From Diadophis punctatus similis (lineage: Eukaryota; Chordata; Lepidosauria; Squamata; Dipsadidae), in contig JALIGW010000032.1 in assembly GCA_023053685.1 (NCBI GenBank), positions 3,837,279-3,901,278 on the forward strand: a DNA stretch of 64,000 nucleotides, given 5' to 3'. The notes under the pieces were generated by a model. It did not search any database. It had not been told where the DNA came from and was given only the letters and a program-made list of their open reading frames with translations. Both the position numbers and the translations under genes were made by a program. Shown here piece after piece: positions 31,785-41,880 of this stretch. Within the stretch, counting starts at the first letter, position 1, and every line of letters begins with the position of its first letter.

Positions 31785-32311
31785 TGTTAGAACCCTGTTC
31801 AAACGATTGGGTTTGCTAATATATGAACAAGCCACAAATCAATGTTATATGTGTATTGCTTTAAATGCTTGCAGGCTGATTACTATATAAGGAAGCAAGA
31901 GAGCATGCTCAGAATGGTGATTAATGTCTGCTGTCTGTGTGTGTATTTGAAGGTGTGTTCCTGAGTGCTGACTCTCTGCTGCTTCACTGATGAGTAATTG
32001 ACTTTGTGACTGTGTGAAATTGCTGTGAAGAGCTGCTGTGAAAAGAGTAACTATCTGTGATAGTGTAGAATTGATTGTTAGCTGTAATGTTTGTTAGTTA
32101 AAACAAATATAGGCAAGAAGAAGATTCTTCGCATTGACTGTGTATGACTTGGACTTCCTATTTGAACTTTGCTATTACTTTAAGTAAACTATTTGTAAAT
32201 ACTAAACGTATCTGTTTATTGATTGAATAGCATTCATATCAAACTGCAACACCACAACCACAATCACTATTTCGCTGTGTATGCACTCAACAGCACAATA
32301 ACTCCTTAACA
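31785..32311 (+). mobile_element. Solo LTR, family B
   Basis: A 527-bp LTR beginning TGTTAGAACCC and ending CTCCTTAACA. A perfect 5-bp duplication, ACGGG, is at 31780-31784 and 32312-32316. A TATA-like ACTATATAAGGAAGC lies about 95 bp in. Clearly the same family as 26008-26543, in the opposite orientation. Confidence 0.92.
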
Positions 32312-32324
32312 ACGGGGTAAGTCC

Positions 32325-32530
32325 CAAAAGGTGCTTTTTTTCAAGAGGCAACAGGACTTTCTGGATTTTCCTTGAAAACATTTCGCTTCTCAACCAAGCT
32401 TCTTCGGCTCAGAGCTGAAGAACTCAGAGCCGAAGAATCTTCTTGGATGAGAAGTGAAAGGTCTTCAAAGAAAAACCAGAAAGTCCAACTGCCTCTTGGG
32501 ACAACCATGACTTGGATGACGGAGAATCTC
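32325..32530. repeat. Short fold-back repeat (GAAGCTTCTTGGATGAGAAG family)
   Basis: Left arm TTTCAAGAGGCAACAGGAC...CATTTCGCTTCTCAACCAAG is inverted in CTTGGATGAGAAGTGAAAGG...GTCCAACTGCCTCTTG, with a centre at about 32405. It is a shortened version of the 430-bp palindrome at 55095-55530. Confidence 0.75.
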
Positions 32531-32614
32531 CATAGACATGACAGGGTAAGATAAATTGACCTGTTCGACAATGAGCTTCCAAAGAGCATCCTTGGAGCCT
32601 TCATAGGAGGACCT

Positions 32615-33660
32615 TTATCTATTTATTTCTATCCTGCCTTATTGTTTTTATAAACCACTCAAGGCGGTGAATATGTCTAATCTTCCTCCTAAGGCAGGAC
32701 TAGAATTCACCATCTCCTGGAGATTGGCACAAAGTCACCCAGAAAGTTCCACGCTTAAGGCGAGACTAGAACTCACCATCTCCTGGTGATTGGCCTAAAG
32801 ACACCCAAATCATTTCCACACCTAAGGCGGGACTAGGATTCACCATCTCCTGGTGATTGGCCTAAAGTCATTCAGATAGTTTCCACGCCTAAGGCGGGAC
32901 TAGAACTCACCATCTCCTGGTGATTGGCACAAAGTCACCCAGATAGTTTCCACGCCTAAGGCGGGACTAGAACTCACCATCTCCTGGTGATTGGCACAAA
33001 GTCACCCAGATAGTTTCCACACCTAAGGCGGGACTAGAATTCACCATCTCCTGGTGATTGGCACAAAGTCACCCAGTTAGTTTCCACGCCTAAGGCAGGA
33101 CTAGAACTCACCATCTCCTGGTGATTGCCCCAAAGTCACCTATTCAGCTTTCATGCCTAAGATGGGACTAGAACTCACCATCACCTGGTGATTGGCTCAA
33201 AGTCACCTATTCAGCTTTCATGCCTACGGTAGGACTAGAACTCACCATCTTCTGGTGAGTGTCCCAAAGTCATCCATGTCACGATGTGAATATTGTCAGT
33301 TTGTGCATCTCTATGTTTTCTACTGTTTCTTGTATTTATGGTGAAGCAGACATGTGATATGTTTTACTACGCATGCCTGTATTCCAGGAGTCAACTCCCT
33401 CCTTCTCTTCCTCCATTTCTGCCGAAGGCAGACATGACTTTTTCATTAGCCGATAAGACGTAGTTTATTAAGGAATTCTTTTTATTACTTTTCTACTGAA
33501 ATAAATATTTTGTTAATTAGATTTGAATCTCGGTTTTATTTTCTAATGAGAATGACTTCGAAAAGAAGCAAAGATCCATCGACCTCCACGGGGGATTGCC
33601 CCCCTTAACAATCCAGCTGGCTTTCATGCCTAGGGCAGGACTAGAACTCACCATCTCTGG
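32615..33660 (-). repeat. Sauria SINE-derived 67-bp minisatellite, split by a solo LTR
   Basis: The left end (TTATAAACCACTCAAGGCGG) is the Sauria SINE 3' end in reverse. It is followed by about nine copies of a 67-bp unit (GGACTAGAACTCACCATCTC, CTGGTGATTGGC, AAAGTCACCCAGATAG, TTTCCACGCCTAA). Each unit includes the B-box-like CTAGAACTC. The array continues at 33616-33660 after the LTR. Confidence 0.85.
33277..33610 (+). mobile_element. Solo LTR, family C
   Basis: 334 bp, TGTCACGATGTG to CCCCCCTTAACA. A perfect 5-bp duplication, ATCCA, is at 33272-33276 and 33611-33615. An AATAAA lies at 33501. It interrupts the 67-bp minisatellite, so it is younger than the array. Only one copy is in the window. 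Confidence 0.8.
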
Positions 33661-33920
33661 CCTTTGCCTTAACTGCAAGGTTGTTGCATTTTGGGTCCCC
33701 AAGTTGGGACAGGAAACTGTCTCGTTAGCTCTTTCTTCTTTTAAGGCCATGTTCACAGTCAACATAAAAGGCTGAATCAGGGCTACAACGGCAGTGACCT
33801 TAGGCCAACCAAAAGACCAAAGCACCCGTTGTGTTCACCCATTCTCAGAAAAAAACCAACCTGGTCAGAATTGTGCCTCTGCTTCCATCTTGGAGCAGTC
33901 TGAGAATCTTCTTCTCCCTC
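33661..33920. other. No gene recognised
   Basis: Unique sequence. Short minus-strand frames show no domain or splice signals. Confidence 0.4.
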
Positions 33921-33924
33921 CAGA

Positions 33925-34240
33925 GCAGGGGATCTCCAAACTTGGCAACTTTTAAAACCTGTGGACTTCAACTCCCAGAATTCCCCAGCCAGCGTGAGTC
34001 AGCTCCAGAAGGGAGTGGGGTTGCCATGGCTGGCTGAGGAATTCTGGAAGCCAAAGCCCACTAGTCTTAAACCTGCTGTGGTTGGGGAAACTCTGCTTTC
34101 GAGTAGGAGGTCTCCAAACTTAGTAATTTTCAAGAGTCGTGGACTTCAACTCCCAGAATTCCCCAGCCACCGTGACTCAGGGCTGGAAGGATTGATAATG
34201 GTTGGCTGAGGAATTCTGGGAGTTGAAGTCCACAAGTCAC
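33925..34240. mobile_element. Two degraded palindromic MITEs in tandem
   Basis: 33925-34105 and 34107-34240 each start with (G)GATCTCCAAACTTGG or GGTCTCCAAACTTAG, contain ACTTCAACTCCCAGAATTCC and end in a diverged inverse arm. The second right arm (GGGAGTTGAAGTCCACAAG) is well kept. Confidence 0.7.
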
Positions 34241-34412
34241 CCAGATAGTTTTGATGCCTAAGGCAGGAAGACCATCTACAGAAGGTCATCCTGGAATATA
34301 AACCATCGTTGTCATCGTTTCTCCAAAAGTTATCTCCTCCATGTCCGTCCAAACCAAGTGAATTTTTCCACTCATTGGGGACGATAACTTAACTTTATAA
34401 TTAGGTCCAAGA

Positions 34413-34852
34413 CAGGGGTGGGTTCCTACCAGTGCGGTCCAGGTCGTAGCTCTGGTAGGGACCCGCCGCTAACCCAATTTGCACGCGACTGCTCCGGTAC
34501 CGTCTCCACCGGGCAGTCGTGCGCGTCGCCATCTTTTTTCTTTTGAATTTTTGGGCGATTTTGCTTCTGCGCATGCGCGGAAGCAAAATCGTGCCGAAAT
34601 CTCACGAGGGGACGCACGAGAGAGAGAGATTTCGGTGAAATTTTGCTTCTGCGCATGCGTGGAAGTAAAATCGCGCCGAAATCTCTCTTGCGTGCGCATC
34701 CCCTCGCGAGATTTTGGCGAGATTTTGCTTCCGCGCATGCGCAGAAGCAAAATTGTGCGAGGGGGCGCACACGTGTAGCCGCGCGTGTGTGATAAAGCAT
34801 GAAGAAACGCGGAGCAGCGCACCGGTCTGGGAAAGTGAGCAACTCACCCCTG
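34413..34852. mobile_element. hAT-type MITE with NRF1-like palindromes
   Basis: CAGGGGTGGGTTCCTACC start; right end GAGCAACTCACCCCTG. Flanking octamers GTCCAAGA and GTCCAAGG match at 7 of 8. The interior has three copies of an alternating CG-rich palindrome (TGCGCATGCGC type, about 34568, 34649 and 34731) within TTTTGCTTC...GAAGCAAAAT inverted repeats. Confidence 0.85.
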
Positions 34853-35293
34853 GTCCAAGGAAATTACCTGGATCGGAGGTGATTTTTCTAAACATCTGTA
34901 GACTTCTCCAAACAAGAGAGCCAAGGAAGGTCACAGCAGAGCAGCTGAAAAACCGGTCTCAAATTCTTCTTGATGGAAGCCCTTTAAAACTATAGTTTCA
35001 CATTTTTAACATTCAAAGAAGAGCAGAAATGCGTGGCTCGGCCCACCCCGGTCAGAAGGGCTATTTCCACATCTGTCTGAGTCAAGTTCGGTGACCGTTT
35101 TAATATTCGCTTTTACAATTAATACCGCATTTTCTTTTTATGGCTGGCTAGAAAGTAAACCAATTTCAGCCCGGCTTCTCGGTATTGAATTTATTATAAA
35201 AAGTTATGTCCTTAAAAACTCCAGTAATGAAAGCGGAGGCATCATGAGATATTAACCTAGAGTTAATGCTGAGAAAGAAGGTTTGAATAATTC
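34853..35293. other. Non-repetitive stretch, candidate conserved non-coding DNA
   Basis: About 440 bp directly left of the copia insertion. It is AT-rich with GATATTAACCTAGAGTTAATG and TTTATTATAAAAAG blocks and continues beyond the copia element at 40231. Confidence 0.4.
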
Positions 35294-35767
35294 TGTTAAT
35301 GTATTAGCAGAGTATTCCTTGTTTTACCAAGGTTGTGCATACAGAAACGTTAAGATTGAGATCAGTTGTGAATAAGTACTCAGCCACACACAGATACACT
35401 AACTTGAGTTAAAAGTTTACTTTGAGAAATAGCATTTTCCTATAAACAGTCCACAGTCATACACTTAATAGTCATAATAACAATCCAAGTACTATCAAGT
35501 ACAAATACATTTTAGCTATAATACATAACTACAACACAGAGAGAAATGCAGAGCATACATACTCTAGGCCTTGCTCTAATGAGTAGCAGAGACTAAACTC
35601 TGAGTAGCAGAGACCAAAGACAAACAGAGAGGGACTCCCATAGAAATAAGCTGTGAACTCTAGCTCCCTCTTGTGGCAGTCTGCAACACCTAAGCTAAAC
35701 AGACTTATAGCTGTTAAAAACTAGACATATATTATCTATCCAAACAGTTATGGTCAGAGACCTAACA
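35294..35767 (-). repeat. Copia 3' LTR
   Basis: 474 bp. In the sense direction it starts TGTTAGGTCTCTGACC and ends CATTAACA. It is preceded in sense by the polypurine tract. It differs from the 5' LTR by single-base changes and one A-run indel near 35410, plus a small cluster near 35590. Confidence 0.95.
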
Positions 35768-35781
35768 TTCTCCCCTTTGGG
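35768..35781 (-). other. Copia polypurine tract
   Basis: In sense CCCAAAGGGGAGAA lies directly against the 3' LTR, the expected position of the plus-strand primer. Confidence 0.85.
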
Positions 35782-35800
35782 TAGATCAATATATAATACC

Positions 35801-38800
35801 TTACATCTTTAAACCATAGTTTTCACAACACTCTTTGTGTTTAATTGCACCTTGCGCTTTAGTAAAATGATCTGCAATATTCTGTTCAGTCATGCAGTAT
35901 TCCAACTTAACCATTTTATTTTGAACACATTGTCTAACATTCAGATATCTCAAATCAGTATGTTTCGACCTTGTTTTCACAGCTAAACTATTAGCCATAC
36001 TAATGGCAGATTGATTGTCTTCATACACAATAAATGGCTCCTGTACAGTAATTCCTATATCCTTTAACAATTGTTTATAATACACCAATTCTGTACACAT
36101 TAATGATAAACTCGAGAATTCTGCTTCCATAGTGGATAAACTAATATGTTGTTGCCTAATAGATTTCCACCCTATTAAAGCATTACCCAACATTACCACT
36201 ATACCTGATGTTGATTTGCGAGTCATTGCATCAGTAGCAAAACTTGCATCAGCATATGCAGTTAACATTAATTCATTTCTTGGTTCTAAATATAAAGAAT
36301 AATGTATTGTGTGCTTTAGGTATCTAAGTATTCGTTTAGCTGCTTGCCAATGCCTTTCATTTGGTTCAGCATTATATCTAGCCAGTTGATTTACGCTGTA
36401 AGATATATCTGGTCTAGACCAATTACTCAAATATGAGAGACTACCAATTAGAGACTGATATATCTCCTTATCAAACACAGGACATTTAGTATCACTATTT
36501 GTAAATCCCTGATCCATTGGTGTCTTAGCAGTTTTACAATTCTCCAGGTTGTATCTTTTTAACAATTGGCTAATCTTCTTAGCTTGCGAAATTTTGAATC
36601 CTCTATTTGTCTTCATTATATCAAGACCCAAATAATGTTTAATTTCTCCTAAATTTCTAATCTTGAACTTTCTTTGTAATTCAGAAACAATATCATTTGC
36701 TTCTTGTTCAGTCTTTGTTATAATCGCTATATCATCTGTAAATAATAGCAACAGAGAAATCAAACCATCTTTCTCTCTCCTAAATAAACAAGGATCAGCT
36801 ATACCAGCTTTAAAATCCATGGAAACTAATTCTTTTACAATGCATTTATTCCATTCATAACCTGATTGCTTTAAACCATAAAGACTTTTCTTTAATTTCC
36901 AATAATCATTTTTTCCATCATCTTTTAAACCTAATGGCTTTCTCATATAAATGGTATGTTGTAAAGGTGCATGTAGATATGCAGTTTCGACATCTACATG
37001 ATTAATTATGCATTTATTTTTAGCTGCCCAAACTAATGCTCCTCTCAATGTATTTGCTCTCAGACTAGGTGCAAATACCTCATCATAATCCTTATCTGAT
37101 TGAGCAAACCCCTGAGCAACTAATCTTGCTTTATGGGTAACAGTGCCATCCACACCAGTCTTTAATTTATACACCCATCTGCAACCTATTGCACGCTCAC
37201 CTGGTGGTAACTTTACATCTTCATATACCTCAAGATCCTTTAAAGATTTTAATTCCTTATTCATAGCTTCCTGCCAAGATACCTGTTCCTTTGTTGGATA
37301 CAGCTTAAGTTCGTTATAATTAGACGGTTCCACATTAATCTGGCATACAATACTTGCCTGATATCTATCAGGTGGACGTCTCTCCCTAGTCGACCTCCTA
37401 GGCAATTTAGTACAAGTTGTTGGAATTTCCTCTTCCTTTTCCTCCCCTATCGAAGTATCTTCTACATCATCCATAGATGGTTTCTCTATTGAGGATTCTT
37501 TCACTATCCTATTATCAGTACTTCTCTTATCAGAATCATCAGGAAACAATGGATCCTCAACAACAATACTATCTTGTTCCTTGTATTCCTGTTCCAGTTT
37601 ACTCCATCCAACATGCTCAAGGAATTTAGCACTTGCACTACAATATACTCTAGTAGTACCTGGCTCCCAGAATCTAAATGATCTATGATTAGATTCATAC
37701 CCTACAAAACATAATTTCCGTGCTCTGTGTTGTCCCTTTCGCCTTACTTGTGTGGGAATATGCACCCATGCTGGTGCACCAAATGTATGCAAATAACTAA
37801 GATTTGGTTTCCTACCATACCAATGGGTAAATGGCAATTCACCAGTTGTTGCATTCACTACATTGTTCAAAACATGGTTAGCACACATTATAGCTTCACC
37901 CCAGAGTCTTTCTGGTAAACCAGAATCTGAAATCATGGTTCTAGACATAGCCTGTAATGTCTGACCTCTACGTTCAATATGCGCATTATGTTGTGGCCGA
38001 AAAGGAGCAGAACGCTTATGTTCAATACCAGCTCTCTTTAGCATATCTTCAAATCTCTTATTGGTAAACTCAGTACCATTATCTGTTACTAAACTAACCA
38101 GTTTCTTTTTCATTTTTCGTTCAACAAACCTTAACCAGTTTACAAAATGCTGATATGTTTCTGTTTTTGTTTTCATCAGATAACAGAAACCATATCTAGA
38201 AAAATGATCAACTATGCTCAATATATAACAGGCTCCACCTAAACTGGGTTTCTTAGGGCCAATGAGATCAGCAAATACAACCTCTAATGGTTCCTTGGTT
38301 TTAAATCCATTTAACCTGTTTGCAGGAATTACCTTGCTCTTTTCCTGATTGCAAGCATTACAATTTAAATATCTTGTACAAGGTTTTAATTTTATACCAT
38401 TAGATAACTCAACAGTTTTCTTTAAAATTTTGAAATTTAAATGTCCCATACGTCTATGGAGCAAATGAATACATTCGTCATGAGGCTTTCTATTTTCATA
38501 AACTGAATTGGCCTTATTTAATGGACTATCATGGATAATGTATAAGCCATCATGCAACCTTGCAGTAACTCTTTTACCTTGTTTTTCAATTAAACATTTA
38601 TCTCCCTGAAAAGTTACCACAAACCCTGCTTTTACCAATTCTCTCACAGATAGTAAGTTATATATAAGGTTAGGTACATATAACATTGGTAAATTTTCAT
38701 TAATACATGAACAATATGCATTACCTTCTCCAGATACTTTCAATTTCCAGCCATTTGCTAATGATACATGCTGGTTACTTTTAGTCATATTAACAAATCT

Positions 38801-39727
38801 CTCTTTACTTTTAGTTATACACTGAGATGCTCCACTGTCTATTATCCAGATATCATGGCTTACATTTTTATTTGTACTTGATATAGCTACACTAACATCA
38901 TTATAAGCTCTCTGCATATTACTAGCATTCTGCCTTTTACCCATTTTACAGAATCTGGCTATATGACCCTTAGCCCCACAAGAATAACATTTCCTAACAA
39001 TATAGGCAGTTGAAGACCGTTTTTCTTCCTGTGGTGGTTTCTCTCTCAGCTGTTTTCTATCTTGCCTTCTTCTAAACTCTTCTAACAGTCTTCCTATTAT
39101 GCCAGTCAATGTCAGTTCATCTCTGGTCAAAACTTCCAGTGAAGACACATAATCATCATAAGAGTCATCCAAAGAAGAAAGAATAATATAAACTTGATGC
39201 AACTCTGAAAAAATCAGTTCTTTTTCATGTAGCTCTTGTAATGTTCTCTTCATAAACTCCAAATGAGCTAACATGTCACCGCCTTTTAACAAACGGGCTC
39301 TGAACAGCTTACGTGTAAGGTGTATGTGCGCACCAACACTATCACGAACATAAAGTCTCTTTAAGGTACTCCAACACTTGGCAGCAGAATCTTCACCATG
39401 AATATGGACCAGTTGCTGATCACTCAGTGTCAGTCCAATAATACTAAGAGCCTTTTCATTATCCCGGTTAAAGTCAGCTATTTTCTTCTTATCTTCATCA
39501 TTTGTTGGATCCCAAGCTGTTATATCAGGTGGATTATTAACCACAGTCCATAATCCTTCTTTACGCAAAAGTAAGCTGCACTTCATAGACCAGGAAACAT
39601 AGTTAGTTCCATCTAACCTGGTTATCAGGGATAAGCTAGTTGACTGTTCTTGTGCCATTGTTAATTTAACAGTAAACCACAAGTTAGCTGTCTGAGTATG
39701 AAACTGAATATTCACACTAACTCTCAA
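35801..39727 (-). CDS. Copia Gag-Pol polyprotein, intact
   Basis: One uninterrupted frame of 1308 residues. The likely true start is Met24 (39658), since MAQEQSTSLSLITRLDGTNY begins the conserved copia Gag. Domains: Gag ~24-240; zinc knuckle C247-x2-C250-x4-H255-x4-C260; aspartic protease DSGA 297-300; integrase His/Cys motif (H424, H429, C456, C459) and catalytic D487, D549, E585 with exactly 35 residues between the last two; reverse transcriptase ~845-1090 with D912 and D998-D999 in an FTDD box where most copia elements have YVDD; RNase H with D1160, E1201, D1237 and the KHTDLRY motif. Gag and Pol share one frame with no shift or stop between them, as is usual for this superfamily. All catalytic residues I can place are present. 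The LTRs differ by ~3%, so current activity is unproven. Confidence 0.95.
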   Translation of the reverse strand: MRVSVNIQFHTQTANLWFTVKLTMAQEQSTSLSLITRLDGTNYVSWSMKCSLLLRKEGLWTVVNNPPDITAWDPTNDEDKKKIADFNRDNEKALSIIGLTLSDQQLVHIHGEDSAAKCWSTLKRLYVRDSVGAHIHLTRKLFRARLLKGGDMLAHLEFMKRTLQELHEKELIFSELHQVYIILSSLDDSYDDYVSSLEVLTRDELTLTGIIGRLLEEFRRRQDRKQLREKPPQEEKRSSTAYIVRKCYSCGAKGHIARFCKMGKRQNASNMQRAYNDVSVAISSTNKNVSHDIWIIDSGASQCITKSKERFVNMTKSNQHVSLANGWKLKVSGEGNAYCSCINENLPMLYVPNLIYNLLSVRELVKAGFVVTFQGDKCLIEKQGKRVTARLHDGLYIIHDSPLNKANSVYENRKPHDECIHLLHRRMGHLNFKILKKTVELSNGIKLKPCTRYLNCNACNQEKSKVIPANRLNGFKTKEPLEVVFADLIGPKKPSLGGACYILSIVDHFSRYGFCYLMKTKTETYQHFVNWLRFVERKMKKKLVSLVTDNGTEFTNKRFEDMLKRAGIEHKRSAPFRPQHNAHIERRGQTLQAMSRTMISDSGLPERLWGEAIMCANHVLNNVVNATTGELPFTHWYGRKPNLSYLHTFGAPAWVHIPTQVRRKGQHRARKLCFVGYESNHRSFRFWEPGTTRVYCSASAKFLEHVGWSKLEQEYKEQDSIVVEDPLFPDDSDKRSTDNRIVKESSIEKPSMDDVEDTSIGEEKEEEIPTTCTKLPRRSTRERRPPDRYQASIVCQINVEPSNYNELKLYPTKEQVSWQEAMNKELKSLKDLEVYEDVKLPPGERAIGCRWVYKLKTGVDGTVTHKARLVAQGFAQSDKDYDEVFAPSLRANTLRGALVWAAKNKCIINHVDVETAYLHAPLQHTIYMRKPLGLKDDGKNDYWKLKKSLYGLKQSGYEWNKCIVKELVSMDFKAGIADPCLFRREKDGLISLLLLFTDDIAIITKTEQEANDIVSELQRKFKIRNLGEIKHYLGLDIMKTNRGFKISQAKKISQLLKRYNLENCKTAKTPMDQGFTNSDTKCPVFDKEIYQSLIGSLSYLSNWSRPDISYSVNQLARYNAEPNERHWQAAKRILRYLKHTIHYSLYLEPRNELMLTAYADASFATDAMTRKSTSGIVVMLGNALIGWKSIRQQHISLSTMEAEFSSLSLMCTELVYYKQLLKDIGITVQEPFIVYEDNQSAISMANSLAVKTRSKHTDLRYLNVRQCVQNKMVKLEYCMTEQNIADHFTKAQGAIKHKECCENYGLKM

Positions 39728-39732
39728 TATCT

Positions 39733-39750
39733 CTCTGGGCCCATAACCAG
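39733..39750 (-). other. Copia primer-binding site, anticodon-arm type
   Basis: Next to the 5' LTR the sense strand reads CTGGTTATGGGCCCAGAG. Its complement, CTGGGCCCATAACC, is identical to the anticodon stem-loop of vertebrate initiator tRNA-Met. Drosophila copia is known to be primed by a 39-nt 5' half of that tRNA, cut in the anticodon loop. A conventional site would instead match the tRNA 3' end. Confidence 0.85.
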
Positions 39751-40225
39751 TGTTAATGTATTAGCAGAGTATTCCTTGTGTTACCAAGGTTGTGCATACA
39801 GAAACGTTTAGATTGAGATCAGTTGTGAATAAGTACTCAGCCACACACAGATACACTAACTTGAATTAAAGTTTACTTTAAGAAATAGCATGTTCCTATA
39901 AACAGTCCAAAGTCATACACTTAATAGTCATAATGACAATCCAAGTATTATCCAGTACAAATACATTTCAGCTATAATACATAACTACAACACAGAGAGA
40001 AATGCAGAGCATACATACTCTAGGCCTTGCTCTAATGAGTAGCAGAGAACACACACTCTGAGTAGCAGAGACCAAAGACAAACAGAGAGGGACTCCCATA
40101 GAAATAAGCTGTGAACTCTAGCTCCCTCTTGTGGCAGTCTGCAACACCTAAGCTAAACAGACTTATAGCTGTTAAAAACTAGACATATATTATCTATCCA
40201 ATCAGTTATGGTCAGAGACCTAACA
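39751..40225 (-). repeat. Copia 5' LTR
   Basis: 475 bp, same termini as the 3' LTR. In sense it would carry the promoter; no clear TATA box stands out. It is oriented with the hinderin gene. Confidence 0.95.
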
Positions 40226-40230
40226 AATTC

Positions 40231-40564
40231 AATTCGTGTCACCTTAAGTATCTTTTCAAATGGAATTAACTTTATCTCGGACAGCACATACAAAAAAAAA
40301 TAGAAAAGAAGAAGAAGAAAAAAGACTCACGTTCCAGTTACTGATTATTGACTCCACAAGAGCTCTGCTTTAAATCATTTTGGCACCATTTTTCCCCCCT
40401 GGTAAAGCTCGGGAACTCATACCAAGAGAAAAGTTGAGACGGAGGCAATAGACTGGTTCTTAGGCCGTTTCATCTCAGCCCTTCCATATCTCGGAGAACC
40501 ATGAAGCAGAGACCAAGCAGGAGCTTCAAAGAAATCTTATTAAAATATCTACAGTATATGGGGT
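40231..40564. other. Non-repetitive stretch
   Basis: Continuation of the unique DNA interrupted by copia (AATTCAATTCGTGTCACC...). No exon, RNA gene or repeat was recognised. Confidence 0.4.
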
Positions 40565-40880
40565 TCTTGCCCGGGTTTCTTTTAAGGTCAGAACCGATAT
40601 GAAGAGCACTTCTGGGTCCTGGTTTGTCATGCTTTTTACAAGAGGCAACTGGATTTTGCTTTTTTTCTTTTATACTCCTTGCAGACAGCTGGTCATTTGC
40701 ATCCTTTTGGAGGGTCACTGAGGCCACTTGGAGGTTTATCTGTAGTCCTCAGGGTCACCTGAATGGTGCAAATGGGTGTGGAGTCTTCTTGGACATAGGC
40801 AGAAAGCACAGCTCCACAATACAGTCCTTTCGGTAGTTCCAAGGAGGCTCCACACTCATTTGCACCATACATACACAGTA
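40565..40880 (+). repeat. Fold-back-family fragment
   Basis: TTTTTACAAGAGGCAACTGG, TCCTTGCAGACAGCTGGTC, TCACTGAGGCCACTTGGAGG and GGAGGCTCCACACTCATTTG are segments also present at 25770-25990 and 55095-55300. Only one arm is present, extended by a TGCAAATGGGTGTGGAG portion. Confidence 0.65.
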
Positions 40881-40894
40881 TGTATATTATATAG

Positions 40895-41880
40895 AGAGGT
40901 GGTATTCAGCCGGTTCGGAGCAGTTCAGGTGAACTGGTAGTGGCGACCGGCGGGTCCGCCCACCCGCACCGGCGCTAAGCGCACTGGTGGGGGCTGGCGC
41001 TGGTGGTTCGTTGCACTGGTAGTGATGGCTGGCTGGCCACACCCCCGAACTGGTCCGGTCCCCGTGCCCCCACCACCCATGTCCACCCAATCGCCCACTC
41101 ACCGCTCTTCCCGCTCGCCGCTTTTCCTTTTTTTAAAAAAAAAAAAGGCTGCTTTTCCCGCCACTCGGCTCGGCGCTTCCGGCCTACCCACCCCACCCAT
41201 GGCCTATATAAGTTGTTCCCCTTTGCCACATGGGCACAGGTACTCGCTTCACCTGGACGCCTTGTTCCTTCAATTGGGTAACTTTTTTTTTTTGCTTTAA
41301 AAAAATAGTAAATTGGGGGTTCTTTTCCTTGGGGTTTTTTTTAGGATTTTTTTTTTTGTTAGACATAGCCATTTAAAGCTTTTGCAATGCTGCTTAGGCA
41401 GGCGGTTGGACTAGATGACCATGCAAGGTCCCTTCTTCCAACTCTGTTAAATCTGTTAAATGTGTTAAATCTGTTGCAGGTACTATTTGTGTCCTTTTGC
41501 ATGGTGAGTCAGTACAGTTGCTTTTGCATGGTGTGTGAGCCAGTTGTGTTGTGTGTGTGTGTGTGTGTGTAAAGTGTAAAAGTATTTTTTCCAGCTCTTT
41601 GTTGCTCTGTGAGGTTCATGCTTGTGGCAGGGGCCATTTTGTGTGCTTTTGCAATGCTGCTTAGGCAGGGGGTTGGACTAGATGACCTTGCAAGGTCCCT
41701 TCTTCCAACTCTGTTAAATGCATTTAACAGATTTAAACCACGCCCATCTGGTCACCTGACCACCAAGCACACCCGAGTCACCTGACCACCAAGCCACGCC
41801 CACCTGAAGCCACACACACAAGACCTCAAGCCATACCCACAAAATAAGCCACGCCCACAGAACTGGTATATTTTACATCA
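40895..41880. repeat. Composite GC-rich repeat with duplicated CR1 tails
   Basis: The left part (GTATTCAGCCGGTTCGGAGC, GGTGAACTGGTAGTGGCGAC) resembles snake MITEs with 'accggttcg' ends. Two CR1 3'-UTR pieces (TTAGGCAGGCGGTTGGACTAG near 41393 and 41660) lie about 265 bp apart. The right part is CCACGCCCAC-rich and ends GAACTGGTATATTTTACATC. Clean ends and a target duplication were not found. Confidence 0.45.

Larger units (their letters stand above)
35294..40225 (-). mobile_element. Full-length Ty1/copia LTR retrotransposon
   Basis: The element is 4932 bp, with LTRs at 35294-35767 and 39751-40225. A perfect 5-bp duplication, AATTC, is at 35289-35293 and 40226-40230. Both LTRs begin TGTTAATG and end CCTAACA on the plus strand. 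By eye they differ at about 15 positions (~3%), so the insertion is not very recent but the coding frame has stayed open. Primer-binding site, polypurine tract and a single Gag-Pol frame are present. Ty1/copia elements are less common in amniotes than other retroelements. Confidence 0.95.

Noticed and set aside
26008..32311. One element bounded by the two family B LTRs
   Set aside because: They are in opposite orientations with different duplications and unrelated sequence between.
32690..33276. CRISPR-like repeat array
   Set aside because: Units are contiguous with no variable spacers, and the DNA is vertebrate. It is a SINE-derived minisatellite.
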